Shown piece after piece: positions 25,335 through 35,409 of a DNA stretch of 44,238 nt. Each line of letters begins with the position of its first letter. The stretch's first letter is position 1. The notes under the pieces are model-generated. The model was not told where the DNA came from. It ran no database searches and was given only the letters and a program-made list of their open reading frames with translations. The position numbers and the translations under genes were made by a program. Source of the stretch: an uncultured Aeromonadaceae bacterium (lineage in GTDB: Bacteria; Pseudomonadota; Gammaproteobacteria; Enterobacterales; Aeromonadaceae); NCBI GenBank assembly GCA_945957385.1, contig CAMFKP010000031.1, positions 1 to 44,238 on the forward strand. Reading direction: 5' to 3'.

Positions 25335-26267
25335 CTAGTTTCGACTGCCGTCAGCGCCGATGCTGGCGATATCTTCGTGACCGGAGAAGAGTGCCGAAAA
25401 GTCGCTATCACAGATCATCTTCACCGCTGGATGTTGAATCATGCGTTCGGCAAAGATGATGTAATACTCCTCGCTAAGCTCATGAGTTTCCCCTACCAGT
25501 TCAATCCCCTCTTCAGCAAGAATCTCGTGCTGATAGATAGACGGCGCCACGAAGATGCCTTGATTGAAGAAGCCAAATGCCTTCATCAGTGCCGCATCAT
25601 CAAACTCGCCCAGGATCTGTGGATTGAGCCCCTTTTCCTCGAACCAGCGCGTGAGTTGACGACCCATCGCCGTTCTGCGTCCGGGGATCAGCAACTTACG
25701 TTCATTCAGGCACACAGGGAAAGGACTGGAAGGTAATGGCGCTTTACAAAAAAACGAGATGCCGCACTCTCCCAGTTTCTTTGACAGCAAGCCGGCATGC
25801 TGAGCCGAATCCACCGGACAGTCGGACAGAATCATATCCAACTTATGCTCGCTCAGTTGTTCCAACAGCAACTCGTGGGTTGACTCGAAGCAACGCAGGT
25901 GAATTGAACCATCCGTCGGGATCGCAGACAGCAGGACGCGGCTAGCCAGGCGCTTGGAGAGCGCATCGGCGACACCGACATCAAACAGCAGCTGATTTTC
26001 TTTACGGTAGTTGACGATATCCAGCATCTCATAAGAGAGCGAGAACATGCGATCGGCATACTGGAAGACTAACTGCCCCAGTTCACTGGCTTCAAGACGA
26101 CGGCCCTTGCGCTTAAATAGCTTGCCGCCGAGACGTTGCTCCAGCAGCCGAATCTGGCCAGTCACCGTCTGAGGCGTTAAAAACAGCGCCTCAGCCGCAG
26201 CTGTGACAGAACCCTTTTTTTGGGTCATCCAGAAGTAGTAGAGGTGGTTATAGTTCAGATGTGACAT
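25335..26267 (-). CDS. nhaR: LysR-type activator NhaR
   Basis: A 310-aa LysR-type regulator with an N-terminal helix-turn-helix (residues 1-65: [35 protein letters not shown]) and a C-terminal effector domain. The start [12 protein letters not shown] and the location directly after nhaA identify it as NhaR, the sodium-responsive activator of nhaA. The ATG is 26265-26267; an earlier frame start adds eleven unlikely residues. Confidence 0.93.
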   Translation of the reverse strand: MSHLNYNHLYYFWMTQKKGSVTAAAEALFLTPQTVTGQIRLLEQRLGGKLFKRKGRRLEASELGQLVFQYADRMFSLSYEMLDIVNYRKENQLLFDVGVADALSKRLASRVLLSAIPTDGSIHLRCFESTHELLLEQLSEHKLDMILSDCPVDSAQHAGLLSKKLGECGISFFCKAPLPSSPFPVCLNERKLLIPGRRTAMGRQLTRWFEEKGLNPQILGEFDDAALMKAFGFFNQGIFVAPSIYQHEILAEEGIELVGETHELSEEYYIIFAERMIQHPAVKMICDSDFSALFSGHEDIASIGADGSRN

Positions 26268-26350
26268 GGCAGTTTCCCGAAAGTGAGCAAGAAACACCAT
26301 CCGGCAGATAACGTTCTGCCGGACAGTATTTCTTCGGTATTCCCGTCTAT

Positions 26351-27577
26351 TTAGCCATCAGATGGCTGAACCCTGCGTAAACCATCATCAGTTTTCTCAG
26401 AATTTTGTCCGGATTGACCATGTCGCAACGTGAAGTAAAGAACCAAATAGCCGCATAAGGCCGCCATGGTCGAGCCGACCAGGATGCCAAGGCGGGACAA
26501 GATCATGTACTCGGCAGCATCGTCACCAAAAGCCAGACCCGAGATAAACATCGACATCGTGAACCCAATGCCACACAACACACTGACAGCCAGGATATGA
26601 CCGAAATGAATGCCGTCAGGCAACCTGACAATCCGCAGACGTAATGCCAACCAGCTGATAACGGATATACCGATGGGTTTACCTAGGAACAGCCCCAGCA
26701 TGATGCCAAGCGGCACTTGCGATAACAGCATGTCGCCGCCGATACCATCAAGAGAGACCCCTGCATTAGCAAATGCAAATAACGGCAGAATAAAATAGAC
26801 GCTCCACGGATGAAGCTTATGCTCCATGTGCTGTAACGGCGATGCATAGCGCACGCCTCGGTTGGGAACCATGAAACCAAGAATCACGCCGGCCAAGGTA
26901 GCATGCACCCCCGACTTAAGCACCGCCACCCACAGCACAATACCTAACAGAACATAAGGCGTCAGACGATCAACACCTCGCCGGTTCAACCAGAACAATC
27001 CGCCTATGGCCAGTGCCGCAACCAGCAGTGACGCCATGCTCAGTTCTGTGGTGTAGAACAACGCGATAATCACGATCACCCCGAGATCATCCATGATGGC
27101 CAATGCCAACAAGAAGACCTTGAGACTGACTGGGACACGATTACCCAGCAAGGCCATGACCCCCAGCGCAAACGCAATATCGGTGGCGGCGGGAATTGCC
27201 CAGCCGGCATGTGTTATCGGGTTATCATGATTAAACGCCAGATAGATCAGTGCGGGCGCCAACATCCCGCCTACAGCAGCAATCGCAGGGAAGAGTGCCT
27301 GCTCTCGCGAGGATAGCGCGCCTTCGAGCATCTCCCGTTTCACTTCGAGGCCAATCAGCAAGAAGAAAATGGCCATCAAACCATCATTGATCCAGAGCAG
27401 TAACGGCTTATGCAGATCCAAGGCATCAATGCGAATCTGCACATCTGTATCGAGAAACTGATGATACAGATGACTGAACGGAGAGTTGGCCAACAGCATG
27501 GCCAATGCAGCAGCCAGAATCAGCAAAATGCCACCAGCTGACTCCATAGCTATAAATTTCCTGAGCATATTTCTCAT
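26351..27577 (-). CDS. nhaA: Na+/H+ antiporter NhaA
   Basis: A 408-aa antiporter with about 12 helices. From the chosen ATG (27575-27577) the numbering matches E. coli: T132-D133 (ATDIAFALG) and D163-D164 (AIMDDLGV). The helix XI region (LGKPIGIS) is also clear. It exports sodium or lithium in exchange for protons, giving salt and alkali tolerance. Internal ATGs at 27568 and 27553 are alternatives, and ribosome sites are weak for all. A polar tail after residue 385 ([16 protein letters not shown]) is longer than in E. coli. Confidence 0.95.
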   Translation of the reverse strand: MRNMLRKFIAMESAGGILLILAAALAMLLANSPFSHLYHQFLDTDVQIRIDALDLHKPLLLWINDGLMAIFFLLIGLEVKREMLEGALSSREQALFPAIAAVGGMLAPALIYLAFNHDNPITHAGWAIPAATDIAFALGVMALLGNRVPVSLKVFLLALAIMDDLGVIVIIALFYTTELSMASLLVAALAIGGLFWLNRRGVDRLTPYVLLGIVLWVAVLKSGVHATLAGVILGFMVPNRGVRYASPLQHMEHKLHPWSVYFILPLFAFANAGVSLDGIGGDMLLSQVPLGIMLGLFLGKPIGISVISWLALRLRIVRLPDGIHFGHILAVSVLCGIGFTMSMFISGLAFGDDAAEYMILSRLGILVGSTMAALCGYLVLYFTLRHGQSGQNSEKTDDGLRRVQPSDG

Positions 27578-27710
27578 GTCGGCGAGATCACAAAATTGAA
27601 CAATAGAAGAAAGTGTACGCAAGGCTGTGGTGAAAAATAAATCACTTATCTAGCGAGCATACATCGGTTATTCCGAGGTTTGAGCGCGTGCATTTTACCT
27701 GGCAATAGAA

Positions 27711-27735
27711 AAGGGCTGCCTGTGCAGCCCTTTTC
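27711..27735 (-). terminator. Terminator after thyA
   Basis: AAAAGGGCTGC and GCAGCCCTTTT around CTGT form a strong symmetric stem that touches the thyA stop codon. T-rich on both sides, so it may also insulate nhaA from the other strand. Confidence 0.9.
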
Positions 27736-28529
27736 TACACCGCTACCGGCGCTTTAATACCGGGATGCGGGTCATATCCCTCTATTTCGAAATCATCGAA
27801 GCGATAATCAAAAATCGAAGCCGGGCGCCGTTTGATTTTCAACTGCGGTAACGCTCTTGGCTCACGAGTCAATTGCAATCTGGCTTGCTCCAGATGGTTG
27901 GAATAAAGATGCACATCCCCCCCTGTCCAGACAAAATCGCCAACATCAAGGTCACACTGCTGCGCCAACATATGCGTCAACAAGGCATAGCTGGCGATGT
28001 TGAATGGCAAGCCAAGGAATACATCACAGCTGCGTTGGTAAAGCTGGCAGGAGAGTTTGCCATCGGCGACATAAAACTGGAAAAACGCGTGACAAGGCGC
28101 CAAAGCCATCTTGTCCAGATCGCCAACGTTCCAGGCAGAGACGATGATGCGGCGCGAATCTGGATTATGTTTCAGATCATCGACCACGCGCTGGATCTGA
28201 TCGACAGTCCCGCCATCCGCTTTCGGCCAGGAGCGCCACTGATAACCATAGACAGGGCCTAAATCTCCGTTTTCATCTGCCCACTCGTCCCAGATTGAGA
28301 CACCGTTTTCTTTGAGATAGGCGATATTCGTCTCGCCCTGCAGGAACCAGAGCAGTTCATGAATGATAGATTTAAGGTGACATTTTTTGGTGGTAACCAG
28401 CGGGAAGCCCTGCTGCAGATCAAAACGCATCTGATGTCCAAACAAAGACAAGGTTCCAGTCCCTGTCCGATCACTCTTTGGGGTCCCCTCGTGGAGGATC
28501 TTGGTCATCAGGCTCAGATAGTTATGCAT
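27735..28529 (-). CDS. thyA: Thymidylate synthase
   Basis: A 264-aa enzyme, exactly the E. coli length, that methylates dUMP to dTMP with methylene-tetrahydrofolate. The catalytic cysteine is C146 (LAPCHAFF); the dUMP site ([17 protein letters not shown]) is intact. The ATG at 28527-28529 ([12 protein letters not shown]) fits the family. In E. coli lgt lies directly upstream of thyA; here the upstream neighbour is ptsP with an 81 bp gap. Confidence 0.98.
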   Translation of the reverse strand: MHNYLSLMTKILHEGTPKSDRTGTGTLSLFGHQMRFDLQQGFPLVTTKKCHLKSIIHELLWFLQGETNIAYLKENGVSIWDEWADENGDLGPVYGYQWRSWPKADGGTVDQIQRVVDDLKHNPDSRRIIVSAWNVGDLDKMALAPCHAFFQFYVADGKLSCQLYQRSCDVFLGLPFNIASYALLTHMLAQQCDLDVGDFVWTGGDVHLYSNHLEQARLQLTREPRALPQLKIKRRPASIFDYRFDDFEIEGYDPHPGIKAPVAV

Positions 28530-28610
28530 CCACAGTCTCCAGGTAATCAGAATGCGAGGATATCCGCCGGTAGCGATCAAAGCCGGCAGGATATTCTACC
28601 GGAAACGTGC

Positions 28611-30869
28611 CTAGTGCGGTAACAAGTTGGCCAACCCCTGACGGGTCAGATAGCCGGCAAACAACTCTTTTAAGGCCGCAGAATTGCTTTGTTGCAGGCC
28701 GGTTTCGAGCAACGGGGGTAAATCGTCCAGACTAATGCGCCGGATCACATACTTGATTCGAGCAATATTGTTCAGGTTCATGCTGAAAGTCCGGTATCCC
28801 ATCGCCATCAGAATGAGCACACCCAACGGGTCGCCAGCCAATTCACCACAGATAGACACACTCTTGCCGTGCGCGGTGGCGGTTTGCACTACATGCTGCA
28901 GCACACGTATGACAGCGGGATGGAAAGGATCGTACAGGCCGGCAACGCGATTATTATTCCGGTCCACCGCCAACAAATACTGCGTCAGATCGTTACTGCC
29001 AACTGACCAGAAATCCACATACGGCGAGACTTCAGGCAAGATATACAAAATGGAAGGCACCTCGATCATGGCCCCCAACATCGGATAGCGCACACTGCTC
29101 CCGCGGCGGCCTAACTCTTCAGACACCTCAAGCCAGGCTTGATCCAGCAAACGTCGTGCAGCTTGGACTTCGTTTAGCGAGCCCACCATAGGCAGCATGA
29201 TCGCGAGGTTGTCATGTCCTTCGCTCGCTCGCAGCATGGCTTTCAACTGGGCAAGAAACAGTTCTGGGTGATCGAGGGTCAATCGAATGCCGCGCCAACC
29301 TAGAAACGGGTTATCTTCGACTATCGGGAAATAAGGCAACGGCTTGTCACCGCCAATATCTAGCGTTCGCATGCATACTGGACGCCCACTAAAGTTGGTC
29401 AGCACATCGCGGTAACGGCTGGCTTGTTCTTGCTCCGAAGGAAAACTGTCATGCAGCATGAAGGGGATCTCTGTCCGGTAGAGGCCGATGCCATCTGCCA
29501 TATCCCGCATGGCGCTCTCGGACTCCAGATTCAAGCCTGCATTCAGCAATACTGAAATACGGACACCATCCTGGGTTTCGGAAGGCAAGTGCCCTTCTGA
29601 GCCAATCAGATTATTCATCTCGCGCGCTTGATGAATAATCTGCTGGTATTCATCCAGCACGGAGGCTGGTGGCTCAACCAATAGCTCCCCTCGGTTACCA
29701 TCGACGACCATCAGACGCTGATCCAATCCTGCCAGCGGTAGCTCCATCCCCATGACAGCAGGAATGCCCATCGCCCTGGCCAAAATCGCAGCATGGGAGT
29801 TAACCGCCCCACGTAGAGAAATCATCGCCGCCAGACGTTCACGAGGTATCTCAGCCAGCAATGACGCCGTCACCTCTTCGGCAATCAACACCACTGGCTC
29901 ATCAAAATCAAACACATCAATCTGGCTTTGCACCAATCTGCTCAACAGGCGTTGAGCGACATCTCTGACATCCACCGCCCGTTCACGCAAATAGTTGTCA
30001 CTCATGGTGCCAAATTGCTGGATGAAGCGCTCACTCACCAAACGCACAGCGGAGGCGGCATTCCAACCTTCTCGGCGAATTTCCAGTTCAATCTGTTGCT
30101 GATAGGCTGGGTCAGCCAACAGGTGCTGATAAATTTCAAAGATCGCCATGGAGTCATGACTTACTGACTCCCTGAAACGCAGCGCCATGGCGTCCAGGTC
30201 AAGCTGTACCTGCAATATCGCTTGCTGCAGTAACTCGAGCTGTAACTCCGCATCATCACTGTGCTTGAGCGCCACCTGTTCCAGATCCATCTTAGGACGC
30301 CAGACCCAGGCCTTGGCAATAGCAACACCACCAGACGCGGCAACGCCTTTGAGACTTCTTCGCCAATGTTGATCGGAATGCAGCAAGCCTTTCATTTCGG
30401 CATGCAGGATACGCGCGGCCAATTGCGCAGCCAGCGTGACCAGAAACGACTCATCCCCCTCATCGAACTGTCGAGCATCGACCTGCTGTACCACCAAAAC
30501 GCCCAACACTTGTCGTTGCTGCATGATCGGCACGCCAAGAAACGAGTTGAACTCGTCTTCAGCGACTTCTGGAACATATTTGAAATTGGGATGTTGCGGA
30601 GCATCGGCAAGGTTTATCAGCTCTTCGCGGCGCCCGACGAGGCCAACCAGTCCTTCGTCATACGGCAAGACCACCTTGCCTACAGCTTCCTGAGCCAAGC
30701 CATCAGTTGCGACCAAACGGAAGCGCCGACGTTGTGGCTCAGCTAAGTAGACAGAACAACAATCAACCTGCATTGCTGAACGTGTCTGACGCACCAGCAC
30801 CGTCATTGCCTCCAGCAAAGAGGGTGCCTGAGTTACACTTTCAACAATTTGCCGCAACGTGGTCAGCAC
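28611..30869 (-). CDS. ptsP: PEP-protein phosphotransferase PtsP (EI-Ntr)
   Basis: A 752-aa protein. An N-terminal GAF domain (about 1-160) precedes the Enzyme I part, with active-site H359 (VNSHAAILARAMG), and the PEP-binding barrel (about 430-730, with LDIGGDKPLPY, EVPSILYILP and SNDLTQY). It starts the nitrogen-related phosphorelay PtsP-PtsO-PtsN. The start is GTG at 30867-30869, where it aligns with E. coli (LTTLRQIVE). It follows rppH closely, as in E. coli. Confidence 0.97.
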   Translation of the reverse strand: MLTTLRQIVESVTQAPSLLEAMTVLVRQTRSAMQVDCCSVYLAEPQRRRFRLVATDGLAQEAVGKVVLPYDEGLVGLVGRREELINLADAPQHPNFKYVPEVAEDEFNSFLGVPIMQQRQVLGVLVVQQVDARQFDEGDESFLVTLAAQLAARILHAEMKGLLHSDQHWRRSLKGVAASGGVAIAKAWVWRPKMDLEQVALKHSDDAELQLELLQQAILQVQLDLDAMALRFRESVSHDSMAIFEIYQHLLADPAYQQQIELEIRREGWNAASAVRLVSERFIQQFGTMSDNYLRERAVDVRDVAQRLLSRLVQSQIDVFDFDEPVVLIAEEVTASLLAEIPRERLAAMISLRGAVNSHAAILARAMGIPAVMGMELPLAGLDQRLMVVDGNRGELLVEPPASVLDEYQQIIHQAREMNNLIGSEGHLPSETQDGVRISVLLNAGLNLESESAMRDMADGIGLYRTEIPFMLHDSFPSEQEQASRYRDVLTNFSGRPVCMRTLDIGGDKPLPYFPIVEDNPFLGWRGIRLTLDHPELFLAQLKAMLRASEGHDNLAIMLPMVGSLNEVQAARRLLDQAWLEVSEELGRRGSSVRYPMLGAMIEVPSILYILPEVSPYVDFWSVGSNDLTQYLLAVDRNNNRVAGLYDPFHPAVIRVLQHVVQTATAHGKSVSICGELAGDPLGVLILMAMGYRTFSMNLNNIARIKYVIRRISLDDLPPLLETGLQQSNSAALKELFAGYLTRQGLANLLPH

Positions 30870-30880
30870 TGACTACTCTC

Positions 30881-31399
30881 CTAACGACTCCTGTGGTGGC
30901 GTCGACCGTCCTTGCGAGGCTGGGATGGCATTGCAATCTGAGCAAACTCTTTCATGACTCGCCGATAGACTTCCCGTTTGAAAGACACAACTTGGCGAAC
31001 CGGATACCAGTAACTCACCCAGCGCCAATCATCAAATTCGGGCTGACCATGGCAGCCAAACTGAATCGCGGACTCCTTGCATTCATCCAGACGAAGCAGG
31101 AACCATTTCTGCTTTTGCCCGATACAAACGGGAGAACTATCCCAACGGATCAGACGTTTAGGCAAGCGGTACTTCAACCAATTACGGCTGGTTGCCAAAA
31201 TTGTCACGTCTTCAGGACGCAGGCCGATCTCTTCGTACAATTCGCGAAACATGGCCTGTTCCGGCGTTTCGCCATCATCCACCCCGCCTTGCGGGAATTG
31301 CCACGAATGCTGCCCAAAGCGCCGGGCCCACAAAACCTGTCCATTGCGATTGCAGATTACGATACCTACATTGGGACGAAATCCGTCACCATCAATCAC
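30881..31399 (-). CDS. rppH: RNA pyrophosphohydrolase RppH
   Basis: A 172-aa Nudix hydrolase that removes pyrophosphate from the 5' end of RNAs and starts their decay. The Nudix box runs from G38 through E44 to REL(Y)EEIGL (52-60). The start is GTG (31397-31399), followed by [13 protein letters not shown], as in the E. coli protein. The C-terminal end is basic ([10 protein letters not shown]). ptsP follows 11 bp later. Confidence 0.97.
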   Translation of the reverse strand: MIDGDGFRPNVGIVICNRNGQVLWARRFGQHSWQFPQGGVDDGETPEQAMFRELYEEIGLRPEDVTILATSRNWLKYRLPKRLIRWDSSPVCIGQKQKWFLLRLDECKESAIQFGCHGQPEFDDWRWVSYWYPVRQVVSFKREVYRRVMKEFAQIAMPSQPRKDGRRHHRSR

Positions 31400-31559
31400 G
31401 CAATCACCTGTGATACTTATCTTTATCCTGATGCGATTTTTTCACATTCCTTAAGTATCAGCAAACATCCACTTTTAGCGAAAAACTGGATAACTCAACG
31501 AATGACCGCAACTTATAAACAAAGTCACGCCATTCGCCGCCCATGTTTCCCACTTTTTC

Positions 31560-31568
31560 TGTGGATAA
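31560..31568 (-). promoter_or_regulatory. DnaA box (perfect)
   Basis: TGTGGATAA, the reverse complement of the TTATCCACA consensus. It is the first of three perfect boxes in the rppH-mutH gap. Confidence 0.8.
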
Positions 31569-31776
31569 ATGCATTAATAACTCTGTATGGACGGCTAATT
31601 GTCATGACTTATTCTCTACTGTCATAAAACTTCTATATATAACCACAAAAACATATTTGTTATATTTCAATTAGATAACATGAAAAAACCAGGATCCATT
31701 ATCCAATTTCAGGATCCAACAGTCGATCCATTGCTTGTGAAAAAAAACATGCGCACAAAAAATATACACATCAAGT

Positions 31777-31797
31777 TTATCCACATTTTTTGGATAA
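31777..31797. promoter_or_regulatory. Facing DnaA box pair
   Basis: A perfect plus-strand box TTATCCACA (31777-31785) faces a weaker minus-strand box TTTGGATAA (31789-31797) across 3 bp. Closely facing DnaA boxes form the core of E. coli DARS elements. Confidence 0.7.
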
Positions 31798-31880
31798 ACT
31801 ATCATCAGAAACCGCTCCACATTTCTGCCCAGTTCACATTGGGCAGGGTTATAACTGATTTATTTTGCGTTAATGCCGAC

Positions 31881-31903
31881 TTATCCAACAAAGCTGTGGA
31901 TAA
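31881..31903. promoter_or_regulatory. Second facing DnaA box pair
   Basis: TTATCCAAC (31881-31889, weak) faces a perfect TGTGGATAA (31895-31903) across 5 bp. A further near match, TCTGCATAA, follows at 31929-31937. Confidence 0.65.
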
Positions 31904-32038
31904 TTATGTGAGTGAGCTATGAAACAGATCTGCATAACAGCAGATTCAAAAAAAAAGCGTTATGATTCTGATAGATGGCAACATAGAAAGAGTTGTTTGT
32001 TTTTTAACCTCACCCACCCCGTAGACCGATGAAAGCCA

Positions 32039-32722
32039 ATGAATCAATGGTTACCCTTAGCACGACCAACATCGCTTGACGAGTTACTCACCAGAGCAAA
32101 ACTGTTGTCTGGTCATACCCTTGGCGAACTGGCAGCCAGTGCCGAGCTGGAAGTACCAGCCAACCTACGCCGCGCAAAAGGCTGGGTTGGTCAATTACTT
32201 GAGCTGCATTTAGGAGCGACAGCCGGAAGTAAACCAGAGCAGGATTTTCCTGAACTGGGGGTAGAACTTAAAACTTTGCCAATCTCGCATTCTGGTAAAC
32301 CACAAGAAAGTACCTTTGTGTGTATTGCTCCTTTAACTGGAATTGCAGGTGTTCGTTGGGAAGCGAGTAATGTGTGTAACAAGCTTTCATGTGTTTTATG
32401 GATCCCAGTTGAGGCCTCAGCAGATATACCGTTGGCACAACGCAGGATTGCCACGCCGTTCCTTTGGCAACCGACACCCGCGCAGATCCACCAATTACGC
32501 CAAGATTGGGAAGAATTAATGGAGATGATTGCCTTAGGTGAGGTGGAATCCATTACGGCTCATCATGGTGAAATATTGCAACTGCGCCCCAAGGCCGCAA
32601 ACGGCCAAGCATTAACCCATGCCATCGGCAGAAATGGCGAAATGATTCAAACCCGTCCGCGCGGTTTTTATTTGCGCAGCCACTTCACTTATTCTCTGCT
32701 ACGAGACGTTTTTACGCTGTGA
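32039..32722 (+). CDS. mutH: DNA mismatch repair endonuclease MutH
   Basis: A 227-aa endonuclease that nicks the unmethylated strand at hemimethylated GATC, guided by MutS and MutL. The catalytic triad D69, E76 and K78 is visible in [15 protein letters not shown], one residue offset from E. coli. Its presence implies Dam-directed mismatch repair in this organism. It diverges from rppH across the DnaA-box region. Confidence 0.97.
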   Translation: MNQWLPLARPTSLDELLTRAKLLSGHTLGELAASAELEVPANLRRAKGWVGQLLELHLGATAGSKPEQDFPELGVELKTLPISHSGKPQESTFVCIAPLTGIAGVRWEASNVCNKLSCVLWIPVEASADIPLAQRRIATPFLWQPTPAQIHQLRQDWEELMEMIALGEVESITAHHGEILQLRPKAANGQALTHAIGRNGEMIQTRPRGFYLRSHFTYSLLRDVFTL

Positions 32723-32852
32723 TGACCAACCATTCACAGTTGCTATAGATTTTGTGGTTATTAACTAGGCAAATTGGGTGTTTTTTGTTTTAAGATACTC
32801 ATGGGAGGCCATGCTAGCCACCTTGTTCATATGGACACGTCAAGGAGATCAC

Positions 32853-33179
32853 ATGCCTGTAACGAAGAAATTCCTCAAGAGTAAGCCAGAAGTCCAGGTA
32901 ACCTTCGAGGTCAGCAAAGAAGCCGCCAAATCAGCCGATCAGGTTTTTTTGTTGGGTGAGTTTTCTGACTGGGAACCCGTAGAGCTGAAGAAAATGAAAA
33001 CTGGCGTTTTCAAGACAACCTTAAATCTTCCAACGCTGGAGCAAGATACCTACCAGTATAGATACCGTCTCGTGATGCCAGATGGAAGCGAGATATTTGA
33101 TAATGACTGGAATGCCGAAGCCTATGTCAGTAATCCCTTCGGCGGAGAAAACTCTCTGGTATCTGTCATACCACAGTGA
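32853..33179 (+). CDS. Small isoamylase N-terminal/CBM48-like protein
   Basis: A 108-aa protein that is little more than one early-set beta-sandwich: VTFEVSKEAAKSADQVFLLGEFSDWEPVELKK, then DTYQYRYRLVMPDGS and a WNAEAYVSNPFGGENS end. This is the glycogen-binding fold found at the start of branching enzymes and in AMPK-beta. No catalytic domain follows. The ATG at 32853 has AAGGAG 5 bp upstream; an earlier frame start is less likely. It may bind glycogen or maltodextrins, but no glycogen gene is nearby. Confidence 0.8.
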   Translation: MPVTKKFLKSKPEVQVTFEVSKEAAKSADQVFLLGEFSDWEPVELKKMKTGVFKTTLNLPTLEQDTYQYRYRLVMPDGSEIFDNDWNAEAYVSNPFGGENSLVSVIPQ

Positions 33180-33224
33180 CAATCCCAATTGGCTAGGATT
33201 AGGATCCTAGCGCATAAATAAAAA

Positions 33225-33248
33225 AGGCTCGCTAATGCGAGCCTTTTC
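33225..33248. terminator. Bidirectional terminator after rplS
   Basis: GGCTCGC and GCGAGCC around TAAT, flanked by an A run and a T run, so it can end both the rplS operon (minus) and the CBM48-like gene (plus). Confidence 0.9.
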
Positions 33249-33262
33249 TACAACCGAGCTAA

Positions 33263-33610
33263 TTAGTTGAGCTTTTCGCGGATGCGAGCAGCCTTACCAG
33301 TCAGGTTGCGCAGGTAGTACAGCTTGGCACGACGAACGTCACCACGACGCTTCAGCTCAACGCTGGCGATCAGCGGGCTATGGGTTTGGAATACACGCTC
33401 AACCCCTTCACCGTTGGAAATCTTACGTACGGTGAATGCAGAATGCAGGCCACGGTTACGCTTGGCGATTACCACACCTTCGAACGCCTGCAGACGCTCT
33501 TTACCACCTTCCTTTACACGTACTTGTACACGAACGGTGTCACCCGGAGCAAATGCCGGGATATCAGTACGCAGTTGTTCTTGCTCGAGTTGCTTGATGA
33601 TCTTGCTCAT
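33263..33610 (-). CDS. rplS: Ribosomal protein L19
   Basis: A 115-aa 50S protein at the interface with the 30S subunit ([33 protein letters not shown]). It is the last gene of the rpsP-rimM-trmD-rplS operon, in the same order as E. coli, and is followed by a strong terminator. Confidence 0.98.
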   Translation of the reverse strand: MSKIIKQLEQEQLRTDIPAFAPGDTVRVQVRVKEGGKERLQAFEGVVIAKRNRGLHSAFTVRKISNGEGVERVFQTHSPLIASVELKRRGDVRRAKLYYLRNLTGKAARIREKLN

Positions 33611-33642
33611 TGTCTCGTCCTACCTAGGGTAAACTGAAAACT

Positions 33643-34392
33643 CTACTGCTGTTCGCAATCTTCTTCACGAACATACTGGGCAAGAAGGTATTCTTGCTCG
33701 TCAGTCAGAGCTAGGTTATGCAATAGTTCCGGTCTTCTCGACCAAGTACGTCCCAAAGCCTGTTTTAACCGCCACTGCCGCACCTCTTCATGCTTGCCAC
33801 TCAATAGCACCTCAGGTACAGCCATGCCATCCATTGTCTCTGGACGGGTGTAGTGTGGGTGATCTAACAGGCCATCCGTAAAAGAGTCCTGCTCGGCACT
33901 GGCAATGTCACCCAAGACGCCTGGAACCAGACGCGATACCGCGTCGATCAGGATCATGGCAGGTAACTCGCCACCACTTAACACATAATCCCCGACAGAC
34001 CACTCTTCGTCGATATCTGCCTGGATCACACGTTCATCTATACCTTCGTACCTGCCGGCCACCAGAATCAACTTCTTATGACTAGCAAGTTCAGCGACCC
34101 CGTTCTGGGTCAACTTGCGCCCTTGAGGCGAAAGATAAATCACTTTCGCTTCGGCTCCGGCCGCCTCACGTGCTGCAGCAATCGCATCACGTAATGGCTG
34201 TACCATCATCAGCATTCCTGGCCCACCACCGTATGGCCTATCATCAACCGTACGGTGTTTATCGTGGGTGAAATCGCGAGGATTCCAGCATTGCAGTTGC
34301 AGTAACTCCTGCTTTGTAGCCCGCCCTGTCACTCCATAGTCGGTAATGGCTCGGAACATCTCCGGGAAGAGGCTAATCACCCCAATCCACAT
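33643..34392 (-). CDS. trmD: tRNA (guanine-N1)-methyltransferase TrmD
   Basis: A 249-aa SPOUT-class methyltransferase making m1G37 in tRNAs. The knotted SAM site is visible ([35 protein letters not shown]), as is GGGPGML near residue 60. It lies between rimM and rplS in the ribosome-maturation operon. Confidence 0.98.
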   Translation of the reverse strand: MWIGVISLFPEMFRAITDYGVTGRATKQELLQLQCWNPRDFTHDKHRTVDDRPYGGGPGMLMMVQPLRDAIAAAREAAGAEAKVIYLSPQGRKLTQNGVAELASHKKLILVAGRYEGIDERVIQADIDEEWSVGDYVLSGGELPAMILIDAVSRLVPGVLGDIASAEQDSFTDGLLDHPHYTRPETMDGMAVPEVLLSGKHEEVRQWRLKQALGRTWSRRPELLHNLALTDEQEYLLAQYVREEDCEQQ

Positions 34393-34429
34393 AGGAACCT
34401 CCGGTAAATGCCGACGTCAGGAATGGAAC

Positions 34430-34954
34430 TTAAAAATCCGGATCCCAATCGACTTCTATGGCTCTGTTGTGCAGATCAATCTTTTTGATGACCTGACCTT
34501 CCAGAAAAGGAATCAAACGCTCCTTCATTCCATAGGCATCATTCAATTTGGCTTTGACCACCAACACATCGTTGGAGCCCGTTTCCATCAATTCGGTCAC
34601 TTCTCCCATCTGGTACCCGTTGAGGTTAGTAACCAGACAACCGATCAGGTCGCTCCAGTAATACTCTCCGTCCGGCAGATCAGGTAATGCTTGCGGATTG
34701 ATGGCTATATCGGCACCGGTCAATGCCTGAGCGTCTTCACGCAGGTCAATATTTTCCAGCTTGCAGACTAACCCATTATTGTGACGTCTCCATCCGGACA
34801 CCCGGACTTCACGCCACACCCCGTGCTGAGATATCAGCCAAGGGCTATATTCGAACAGGCTTTCCGCATCATCAGTGAAGGATTGCACCTTCAGCCAGCC
34901 TTTGATGCCGTAAACAGCCCCGAGGCGACCAACAACTACAGGCTTCTCCACCAT
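34430..34954 (-). CDS. rimM: Ribosome maturation factor RimM
   Basis: A 174-aa protein with an N-terminal RimM beta-barrel ([20 protein letters not shown]) and a C-terminal PRC-barrel ([22 protein letters not shown]). It binds S19 and helps 30S head assembly. It lies between rpsP and trmD. Confidence 0.97.
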   Translation of the reverse strand: MVEKPVVVGRLGAVYGIKGWLKVQSFTDDAESLFEYSPWLISQHGVWREVRVSGWRRHNNGLVCKLENIDLREDAQALTGADIAINPQALPDLPDGEYYWSDLIGCLVTNLNGYQMGEVTELMETGSNDVLVVKAKLNDAYGMKERLIPFLEGQVIKKIDLHNRAIEVDWDPDF

Positions 34955-34977
34955 GACTCCTTTGCGGAACTCGAATA

Positions 34978-35229
34978 TTAAGCAGCAGCCTTGGAGGCGT
35001 CTTTGATCAGCTTGGCTACGCGATCAGATACACCGGCGCCTTGAGCGATCCAATGCTGGATACGGCCCAGGTCCAGATTCAGCTTGTCAGCTTGGCCTGA
35101 AGCCATCGGGTTGAAGAAGCCAACGCGCTCGATGAAACGACCATCGCGAGCGAAACGGCCATCAGCCACAACTACTTGGTAAAACGGACGCTTCTTAGCG
35201 CCACCACGTTGCAAACGAATGGTTACCAT
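34978..35229 (-). CDS. rpsP: Ribosomal protein S16
   Basis: An 83-aa 30S protein ([23 protein letters not shown]). The ATG is 35227-35229; an upstream in-frame extension has no family match and crosses the promoter region. First gene of the rpsP-rimM-trmD-rplS operon. Confidence 0.97.
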   Translation of the reverse strand: MVTIRLQRGGAKKRPFYQVVVADGRFARDGRFIERVGFFNPMASGQADKLNLDLGRIQHWIAQGAGVSDRVAKLIKDASKAAA

Positions 35230-35409
35230 ATCGTCCTCATTAACTTGAAATGAATGAGGTCCGCAGAAACACGAACCCCAGCTTAAAATAAGCTGCGCAA
35301 TTTTACTCACATCGACGACAATTGCAACCTGCACGGCGCTTTTTAACACAGTCAGCACGACAAAAATCGATTAAAAATCAACCACCCCTAGAGGCCTGTC
35401 AACCGACGT

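Larger units (their letters stand above)
31400..32038. other. AT-rich rppH-mutH intergenic region, DARS2-like
   Basis: About 640 bp without a convincing gene. It holds three perfect DnaA boxes (31560, 31777, 31895) and near matches at 31485-31493 (ACTGGATAA), 31699-31707 (TTATCCAAT), 31789, 31881 and 31929. Two BamHI-type GGATCC sites (Dam targets) lie at about 31692 and 31711. One 80-codon frame (31680-31922) has no family features and runs through the boxes. In E. coli, the DnaA-reactivating element DARS2 maps to the mutH neighbourhood, which makes this the likely counterpart. Confidence 0.55.

Noticed and set aside
31680-31922. 80-codon plus-strand frame in the rppH-mutH gap
   Set aside because: AT-rich, no recognisable family, and it runs through the DnaA boxes; more likely noncoding.
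31400-32038. Chromosomal origin oriC
   Set aside because: DnaA boxes are present, but the usual neighbours (dnaA, gyrB, mnmG/mioC) are absent and no AT-rich 13-mer array is obvious; a DARS-type site fits better.
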